From Chryseobacterium gleum (GTDB lineage Bacteria > Bacteroidota > Bacteroidia > Flavobacteriales_D > Crocinitomicaceae): a stretch of 5,028 nt of DNA. Below are positions 1 to 5,028 of this stretch, piece by piece; position 1 is the stretch's first letter; each line of letters opens with the position of its first letter. The stretch covers positions 1 through 5,028 of the forward strand of contig CALPUT020000218.1 in NCBI GenBank assembly GCA_943326825.2. The letters are read 5' to 3'. The notes below the pieces were generated by a model, which worked only from the letters and a program-made list of their open reading frames with translations, made no database searches and was not told where the DNA came from. Made by a program: the position numbers and the translations under genes.

Positions 1-1334
1 ATTCCCCATGAAAATACAGTACCATCATCACTTGAATATAAATCACAAATTTTTAATTTCCAAGTACCATTTAAAGGACACCCAACGAGACCTGTAAATG
101 GTTGTTCAGAGCCATAGGTACCTGCTGGAATAGCTGTAGATGATGTTGCTAATGGATTTGCTGCGCCCCAAGCGTCGATTGTTGAACCTGTAGAAGTCCA
201 AACATAGTTATATCCTGTAGGAGGAGTTACAGCTTGGTTACCGAAGTTTTCACTAGAAATATTTGTTGTATTCCAGGTACCATCTGAGTTAAAAACCCCA
301 ACTTGCTGGCCATTTGGACAGATAATAGTGATACTAATATCACCAGCCCAAGAATGTTCAAGATTTGCATTTACACTTAAAACTTGTGCCGCAGAGGTAA
401 TTGTTTGACCAGGTGCAAATTCCACAAAAGTGATTGCTTGTTCATAACATACACCGGAGCCGTCAGGTAATGAAAGAGTACCAAATACATTCGTAGGCGG
501 AACATCTGACCAAGTTGTTGGATTTATGACACCTGTTAAACATGTTAAAACTCCTGCACAAACAGTTTGGTTTGGGGTTGTACCAACAAATGTTGGTTTG
601 GTACTAACTTTCACAACCAAGTCAATTCTATTTGAATTAACACATCCAACTCCATTATTGTCTTTAATGTTTAATTGAACAATATATTCGCCTGGAGTAG
701 AATATGTGTGAGAGGTAACTGCTCCAGTTCCTGAAGTGCCATCATCGTAATCCCAAGTATAATTAGCTATTGTGAAACCCGAACCAGCCGTTGAAGTAGA
801 TCCATCAAAGTTTACTGCTTCTCCAGTGCAAATTTTCACAGGTGAAGATTGATTTGTTATTGTTCCAATTGAAACAGGAGTAATACATGGTTGATTACAT
901 GAAAGTACACCTTGCCATCCAGCAGCCTGTGTTGAACCATCTGAAACGAATTTTATTGTCAAACATGAACCAGTAGTTTGAATAGTATAAGCACCAATAT
1001 TTCCAGATGATGAGCCTAGTGAAGGACTAGTAATTGAAGGGCCATCATAGAATGTCATTATGTCATAACCAGATTCAGTATTAAATACTGAAAAATCTAA
1101 TTTTACACGAGAAGAACTACCTGAACAAAAGGTAATCGTATAAGTTGAACTTGCAGAATAATTACCTCCAGTACCACCTTGATCAACAAATGTTCCGGAG
1201 CAAGTAGTTACTGTTGTATTGTTTGAGGCACTATTTAATGTATATTGTGAAAAGGTAAAAGTTGATAAAATTAGTCCAAATACAACTAATAATATATTCT
1301 TTTGAAGGTATAAATTAATATTTTTCATCTTCAT
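1..1334 (-). CDS. Secreted CUB-PKD-P-domain surface protein, C-terminus cut by window edge
   Basis: An uninterrupted frame gives 444 residues from the ATG at 1334 and is still open at the left edge. Residues 1-30 form a signal peptide: Lys-rich start, hydrophobic ILLVVFGLILS, likely cleavage near TFTFSQ. Residues 45-146 fit a CUB domain, with four Cys (45, 70, 124, 146) at CUB-like spacing, YDG at 96-98 and a late F-x-SDGS stretch. Residues 155-243 are a PKD domain with WDYDDG at 194-199 and the HTYSTPGEY strand. Residues 300-444 match a P domain (EHSWAGDISI, PNG, then NGTWKLKICD and FSWG). No protease catalytic domain is visible, so an adhesin or matrix-binding surface protein is more likely than a peptidase. 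Type IX secretion is inferred from the architecture. The start abuts the upstream gene's stop codon; a second in-frame ATG at 1328 is an equally possible start. Confidence 0.88.
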   Translation of the reverse strand, partial: MKMKNINLYLQKNILLVVFGLILSTFTFSQYTLNSASNNTTVTTCSGTFVDQGGTGGNYSASSTYTITFCSGSSSRVKLDFSVFNTESGYDIMTFYDGPSITSPSLGSSSGNIGAYTIQTTGSCLTIKFVSDGSTQAAGWQGVLSCNQPCITPVSIGTITNQSSPVKICTGEAVNFDGSTSTAGSGFTIANYTWDYDDGTSGTGAVTSHTYSTPGEYIVQLNIKDNNGVGCVNSNRIDLVVKVSTKPTFVGTTPNQTVCAGVLTCLTGVINPTTWSDVPPTNVFGTLSLPDGSGVCYEQAITFVEFAPGQTITSAAQVLSVNANLEHSWAGDISITIICPNGQQVGVFNSDGTWNTTNISSENFGNQAVTPPTGYNYVWTSTGSTIDAWGAANPLATSSTAIPAGTYGSEQPFTGLVGCPLNGTWKLKICDLYSSDDGTVFSWG

Positions 1335-1793
1335 CTAATTTAGTTGTTTTATTTTATAATCATTAAAAGATTTTAAAAAATCTTCTTTAGTTTCTATAAT
1401 AATAAATTTATTGTTATACTCTAATTCAATCACTTGTTTTTCACTTTTTAATTGAATTTCAAAATTAAGAATATTGAAATTTTCGACATTAGGATCATAG
1501 TTTAACAAGAAGTCTTTTGATTCTATTTTATTGATTTGACTTAACTTTGTGTAGTTTTCATCTTTTGCTTTATCTGTTAAATCAACAATTTTGAATGCGT
1601 TTAAAACAAGATAGTTTTGATAAATTAAAAGCTCAGGACTTGATAATTTTAATTCATTAAAATAGTCTGGAGAATAGTGTTCAACAACTCTAGCATCAAG
1701 AATTACATCTTTACCTAAATATTTAACAATATTTGTTTGTCCAAATGAAATTAAAGGTGAAATTATTAGTATACCTATTATAAAATGTTTCAT
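1335..1793 (-). CDS. Small exported protein of unknown function (152 aa)
   Basis: I do not recognise a named family. Residues 1-19 are a clear Sec signal peptide (MKH, then FIIGILIISPLISFG, cleavage likely before or after Gln19). No Cys follows the hydrophobic core, so this is not a lipoprotein, and the whole protein has no cysteine. The mature part is about 130 residues, rich in Lys, Glu, Asn and Ile, with alternating hydrophobic stretches such as VIELEY and KFIIIET that suggest beta strands; no transmembrane segment follows the signal. The leader before the ATG is A-rich with no Shine-Dalgarno, normal for Bacteroidota. Its TAG stop is immediately followed by the ATG of the CUB-PKD protein gene, which suggests one transcript and translational coupling. 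A role as an accessory or partner of that surface protein is inference only. Confidence 0.85.
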   Translation of the reverse strand: MKHFIIGILIISPLISFGQTNIVKYLGKDVILDARVVEHYSPDYFNELKLSSPELLIYQNYLVLNAFKIVDLTDKAKDENYTKLSQINKIESKDFLLNYDPNVENFNILNFEIQLKSEKQVIELEYNNKFIIIETKEDFLKSFNDYKIKQLN

Positions 1794-1850
1794 AATGATG
1801 TGTAATTTTTTTTAAATTGAACTATCTTAACTAGAAACGATAATGAATCG
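1794..1850 (-). other. Leader region of the secreted-protein operon; no promoter assigned
   Basis: This stretch precedes the ATG of the 152-residue exported protein and should hold its leader and perhaps its promoter. It contains an eight-A run on the minus strand 16 to 23 bases before the start and no Shine-Dalgarno. I looked for the Bacteroidota pattern (TTG near -33, TAnnTTTG near -7) and found no convincing pair, so no promoter is called. Confidence 0.35.
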
Positions 1851-1893
1851 AAAAAGTTGCTTAATTAGTTTAGTTTTTTTCCAATTGAGCAAC
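1851..1893 (-). terminator. Probable Rho-independent terminator
   Basis: On the minus strand an 11-base arm at 1893-1883 (GTTGCTCAATT) pairs with 1866-1856 (AATTAAGCAAC) with one C/A mismatch and a 16-base loop. A run of five T (1855-1851) directly follows the stem. It lies about 230 bases past the HPt gene stop, overlaps the end of the decayed kinase remnant, and sits upstream of the secreted-protein operon, so it would separate the two units. The stem is AT-rich and imperfect, so strength is uncertain. Confidence 0.45.
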
Positions 1894-2067
1894 TGTGCCA
1901 TTTGGATAATTTTTCTAGAAATGAATTTAAGCATGAATGAAATCAATTCTACTTTCAATATTTAGAATTCCTAAAGTAGTTTTTTCACTTTGTTTTGATT
2001 CTGGGATAAGGCTATATTCATTATCAATGATCTTAATGATTAAAATTGATTCAATTATTTTTTTCTT
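1870..2067 (-). pseudogene. Decayed C-terminal remnant of a histidine kinase ATPase domain
   Basis: One minus-strand frame from 2067 to the stop at 1872-1870 reads like the end of a HATPase_c domain. It has a hydrophobic strand (ILIIKIID), a degraded G1 box DNEYSL at 2025-2008 (kinases of this kind have DNG), then GILNIESRIDFIHA at 1971-1930, which matches the G2-box 'LGLxNIxxRI' of NarL/LytS-type sensor kinases. After it come PNGTVAQLEKN and a stop, a typical final strand and end for such proteins. Two in-frame stops break it: TAA at 1929-1927 and TAG at 1917-1915. The residues around them continue in the same frame, so each looks like a point mutation. The type differs from the HisKA-class hybrid kinase nearby, so it is not a duplicate of that gene. 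The N-terminal bulk of the gene is gone; the remnant begins just after the HPt gene. The match is from memory of the family, not a search. Confidence 0.6.
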
Positions 2068-2124
2068 CAAATTGAAATATTTCAGTCAGAAGTTGATATG
2101 TTTTTTGAGTTTATAATTTCACAT

Positions 2125-2496
2125 TTAGTTTATAGAAATTTGTTCTGATTTTAAAATAGTTAGTTGATTTTCTAAATCTGGTATAATTGATTGTATTTCA
2201 ATTATGAAATAGTTAACCAAATCAACTAATTTATCAGTACTTGTTTCAGATTTTGAAAGTAAGTTAATATTTATCAAGGCTTCGGTCATTTCAGTTGGAA
2301 AACCAAGAATTTCTATAGAAGGTTTTAATTTATGACTATATTTATATAAATCTGGCCAATTATTGTCAGAACAGCTAGATTTAAAGTCATTTATATATTT
2401 AGGAGCTTCTAAAATAAAAAGCTCAATTACCTGAATTGCAAGAGCATTATTTCCTGGTACTATGTTTTTAAGATAAGATAAATTACAATGCTCCAT
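2125..2496 (-). CDS. HPt (histidine phosphotransfer) protein
   Basis: This 123-residue cytoplasmic protein is a stand-alone HPt domain, which carries a phosphoryl group between a hybrid kinase receiver and a downstream response regulator. The signature is SHKLKPSIEILG at 54-65, matching the HPt motif H-K-L-K-x-S...G with His55 as the phospho-acceptor (codon 2334-2332). The segments before it (VIELFILEAPKYINDF) and after it (KLVDLVNYFIIEIQSIIPDLE) are amphipathic and fit the four-helix bundle; length is normal for a single-domain HPt. There is no signal peptide, membrane segment or attached kinase domain. It begins 27 bases after the hybrid kinase stop on the same strand, so the two are almost certainly co-transcribed and act in one relay. 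The leader is AT-only near the start with no Shine-Dalgarno, and the ATG gives the natural N-terminus. Confidence 0.9.
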   Translation of the reverse strand: MEHCNLSYLKNIVPGNNALAIQVIELFILEAPKYINDFKSSCSDNNWPDLYKYSHKLKPSIEILGFPTEMTEALININLLSKSETSTDKLVDLVNYFIIEIQSIIPDLENQLTILKSEQISIN

Positions 2497-2523
2497 TGTT
2501 TTTAATTAATTGAGAAATTAATA

Positions 2524-5028
2524 TTAGTTTTTGAAGTAATATTTATTAATAATATTTTCTAAATCTTCAATATTTATAGGTTTAGAAATAGAGGTTTTCA
2601 TTCCTATTGTTTTACATTTTCGTTTATCTATTTTATTGTTTTCTGCTGTTAATGCTATAATATTGACATTTTTATTTAGCGAAGAATTCAATATTAATTC
2701 TGTTGCTTCGTAACCATCCATTTCGGGCATATGAATATCCATAAAGATTAAATCAGGTAGATTTTTTTTGAATTGTTCAAATGCTTGAAGACCATTTTCA
2801 GCTTCTATTAATATACAATTAGGTACGATTTTTTTAATAATAGTGGATACAAGTAATCGGTTGATAGAACTATCATCTACAACTAATATTTTTTTATTCA
2901 AATTTTGCGAATAGGTATTACTACTTTTTTTATTTTTTAATCCATTTGAGATAATCTCAATTTTATCAAATAATAAATTTGGTTTAATTGGTTTTAAAAG
3001 TTGATGTTGAACATTTAATTGTATACACTTATTGAAGGTATAATCATCATCTATTGAGTTGGATAATAAAATAGTTGGGTTTTCACTAAGTTGGATTTCT
3101 GTTTTTTCTTTGACAAAATTGATTAAATCATAGGCTTTTAAATAATCAAAATCGCTATCTAGAAATATTAAGAGAGTTTCAGGATTATTTATTAATTTTT
3201 GAATCAATTCTTCTGTTTTAAATAAAATCTCCGCTTCAATATTTTTAAATTTCAATTGTTTTTTTAATATTGAAGATAAATTGAAATTATCTGTTAAGAT
3301 CAATGCTTTTTGAAATTTGTTTTGTATAATTTCTTTTTTGTTATTATCATCAAATGTCAATTCTAAATCAAAGTAAAATGTACTTCCTTCGTTTTGTTCA
3401 CTTATAAGTTGAAGTGAACTATTAGCCATCAATTGTAATAATCTATTTGATATACTTAATCCTAAACCTGTTCCGCCATATCTTCTACTTGTGGATGTGT
3501 CAGCTTGAGAGAATGCCTCAAATATTTTAAATTGATTTTGTTTATTTATACCAACTCCAGTATCTCGAACTGAAAAACGAATTTTTGATTCATTAATTGT
3601 TGTTTTAAGACTTTCAATTTTTAACTCAACTTCACCTTTTTTTGTAAATTTTATAGCGTTTCCAAGAAGGTTTATTAGTATTTGCCTAACTCTAATTGGA
3701 TCGAAATATAAATAGGAAGGAATCGAGTTGTCATAATCGAAAAGCAATTCAATTTTTTTAATTTGTGCTTGAAAAGTTACAGCATCCAATGCTTCATTTG
3801 CGATATATAAGATATTAGATTTATGAATTTCTAATTCTAATTTGCCAGCTTCAATTTTTGAGAAATCTAAAATATCATCTATAACACCTAATAATGAGTT
3901 AGCTGATTGAATTATAGTATTACTAAATAATTCTTGAGTAGCATCTAATTTAGTTGTTTTCAATAAGTCAGAAAATCCAATAATACCATTTAGAGGGGTT
4001 CTAATTTCATGACTCATATTTGCTAAAAAATCAGATTTTGCTATATTAGCTTGCTCTGCTTTTTCTTTTGCTGAAATTAATTCAGATTCGATTTCATGTT
4101 GCTTTGTTATATCTTGATAAGCACCATATAATCTATCAAATTCACCATTTTTATAAGCAACTTCCCCTTTACATTTTACCCATTTATTGATGTTTGTATA
4201 TGTTTTTATTTGAAGTATAATTTCAAATGTTTCGCCAGATAATATTGAATGTTGAGATGAAGATAAAAGTAATTCAAGATTTTTCCCTGGATAAAAAACT
4301 TTTAAATCCTCAAAGTTTGTAATAAAATCTTCTGGTAATTCAAAAATTTCTCGAGTTAATTGGGACCAGTATACTGAATTATCTTTGTTATATTCCCAAG
4401 CACCTACTTGAGCAATTTTATTTGTTTGAAATAACATTTCTTCGTTTCTAAGAATGATATTTTCTATTTTTTTTCTTTCTGTAATATCAGTAAAACTGCA
4501 CACAACACCTCTATTGTTGGGCATTAATACAGCATTAATATTTATCCATGTTAATTCATTGTTAGGTTTATGTACTCCCATTACATCATTTAAAATAGTC
4601 TTTCCTGATGCTAATGTTCTCATTGAAGGATGTGTTTCTCCAGGATAATCAGTTCCATCTTCGTGAATTGCTCTCCATGAAGGATCTATAGATTTTTTAC
4701 CAATCATTTGGTCGTAGCTCAATCCTAAAATTTTTTCAGCAGCAGGATTACAATGAAGAATTGCCCCTGTAATATCTTGTAAGACAATGCCTTCATTTAA
4801 AGTTTTAATGACAGTATCTAAATTATCTTTTATTTTTTCGAATTCTTGTTCGATTAATTTTCTTTCAGTAATGTCTTGAACAGTTCCTTTAATTCCAATA
4901 TATTTTCCGTTCGAATCATAATAAGGTGAGCTGATTGTATATAGATATTTTTCTTTATTATTTACAATTAATTTCCGTTCAATTCTGAATGTTTCTTTAT
5001 TGTTTATTGAGTTTTTTATTGTTGTTTC
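2524..5028 (-). CDS. Multi-PAS hybrid sensor histidine kinase with two receivers, N-terminus cut by window edge
   Basis: The frame is open from the right edge to the TAA at 2526-2524, giving 834 visible residues; the true start lies outside. The TTG at 4722 is an internal Leu in a PAS domain, not a start. Numbering from the edge: 1-56 is the end of a PAS/PAC unit (GTVQDITERK); about 65-185 is a second PAS (NEGIVLQDITG, DPSWRAIHEDG, SFTDITERKK); about 197-310 is a PAS_3-like unit (VGAWEYN, AYQDITKQ). HisKA follows with SHEIRTPLNG and His340 (codon 4011-4009), then HATPase_c with N box NLLGNAIKF (453-457), G1 DTGVG (489-493) and G2 GTGLGLS (519-525). Receiver 1 (573-694) is degenerate; receiver 2 (711-834) is complete, with Asp718/719, Asp764, Thr794 and Lys816. 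The kinase autophosphorylates and should pass phosphate via receiver 2 to the HPt protein encoded just downstream. No membrane segment is seen in the visible part; the ligand is unknown. Confidence 0.95.
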   Translation of the reverse strand, partial: ETTIKNSINNKETFRIERKLIVNNKEKYLYTISSPYYDSNGKYIGIKGTVQDITERKLIEQEFEKIKDNLDTVIKTLNEGIVLQDITGAILHCNPAAEKILGLSYDQMIGKKSIDPSWRAIHEDGTDYPGETHPSMRTLASGKTILNDVMGVHKPNNELTWININAVLMPNNRGVVCSFTDITERKKIENIILRNEEMLFQTNKIAQVGAWEYNKDNSVYWSQLTREIFELPEDFITNFEDLKVFYPGKNLELLLSSSQHSILSGETFEIILQIKTYTNINKWVKCKGEVAYKNGEFDRLYGAYQDITKQHEIESELISAKEKAEQANIAKSDFLANMSHEIRTPLNGIIGFSDLLKTTKLDATQELFSNTIIQSANSLLGVIDDILDFSKIEAGKLELEIHKSNILYIANEALDAVTFQAQIKKIELLFDYDNSIPSYLYFDPIRVRQILINLLGNAIKFTKKGEVELKIESLKTTINESKIRFSVRDTGVGINKQNQFKIFEAFSQADTSTSRRYGGTGLGLSISNRLLQLMANSSLQLISEQNEGSTFYFDLELTFDDNNKKEIIQNKFQKALILTDNFNLSSILKKQLKFKNIEAEILFKTEELIQKLINNPETLLIFLDSDFDYLKAYDLINFVKEKTEIQLSENPTILLSNSIDDDYTFNKCIQLNVQHQLLKPIKPNLLFDKIEIISNGLKNKKSSNTYSQNLNKKILVVDDSSINRLLVSTIIKKIVPNCILIEAENGLQAFEQFKKNLPDLIFMDIHMPEMDGYEATELILNSSLNKNVNIIALTAENNKIDKRKCKTIGMKTSISKPINIEDLENIINKYYFKN

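Noticed and set aside
1..440. Calling the left gene a subtilisin-like protease because of its P domain
   Set aside because: No Asp-His-Ser catalytic domain is present between the signal peptide and the P domain; the domains before it are CUB and PKD.
583..596. Small hairpin (6-base arms, CCAACA/TGTTGG) as a regulatory site
   Set aside because: It lies in the middle of a coding region encoding a Thr/Pro/Val-rich linker and has no T-run or operator context.
1856..1893. Plus-strand terminator from the same hairpin
   Set aside because: The plus-strand stem is not followed by a T-run (the next bases are TGTGCC), and no plus-strand gene ends here.
2505..2522. Inverted repeat between the hybrid kinase and HPt genes (7-base arms, 4-base loop) as a terminator
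   Set aside because: The arms are only A and T, no T-run follows on the minus strand, and the two genes should be co-transcribed.
4454..4648. 64-codon plus-strand open frame
   Set aside because: It is antisense to the second PAS domain of the hybrid kinase, whose frame is clearly real. The translation has no recognisable motif and no supporting start signal.
4720..4722. TTG as start codon of the hybrid kinase
   Set aside because: The frame stays open to the right edge and encodes the first half of the same PAS domain (NEGIVLQDITG, CNPAAEKILG) plus the end of another PAS, so the TTG is an internal Leu codon.
1..5028. CRISPR arrays, tRNA or rRNA genes, insertion sequences
   Set aside because: No regularly spaced repeats, cloverleaf-like segments, transposase frames or terminal inverted repeats were seen on either strand.

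Overview
The window is AT-rich, and every gene in it lies on the minus strand, so transcription runs right to left. Three signs point to a Bacteroidota member, probably a flavobacterium-like marine or soil bacterium. These are the lack of Shine-Dalgarno sequences with A-rich leaders instead, a modular CUB/PKD/P-domain secreted protein, and a PAS-rich hybrid histidine kinase with a separate HPt protein. This placement is inferred from style and domain content, not from a marker gene.

Right part (5028 down to 2125): a two-gene phosphorelay unit. A large hybrid sensor kinase enters from the right edge without its N-terminus. It has at least three PAS segments, then HisKA, HATPase_c, a degenerate receiver and a canonical receiver. 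It is followed after 27 nt by a 123-residue HPt protein. Phosphate would pass from the kinase His to the receiver Asp and then to the HPt His. No DNA-binding or other output response regulator lies in the window.

Middle (2124 to 1794): 331 bp with no intact gene. It is not featureless. On the minus strand it encodes the recognisable C-terminal end of a second, unrelated histidine kinase ATPase domain, broken by two in-frame stops and ending at what looks like the original stop codon. A hairpin followed by a T-run overlaps that end and probably terminates transcription from the right.

Left part (1793 to 1): a secreted-protein pair. A 152-residue exported protein of unknown function is followed, with no spacer between its stop codon and the next start codon, by a long exported protein carrying a signal peptide, a CUB domain, a PKD domain and a P (proprotein-convertase-type) domain. 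The long protein runs off the left edge. It resembles the cell-surface or type IX-secreted adhesins of gliding Bacteroidota, but the C-terminal sorting domain that would show this is outside the window.

The most notable observations are the decayed kinase remnant between the two operons, the degenerate first receiver of the hybrid kinase, and the tightly coupled small secreted protein of unknown function.
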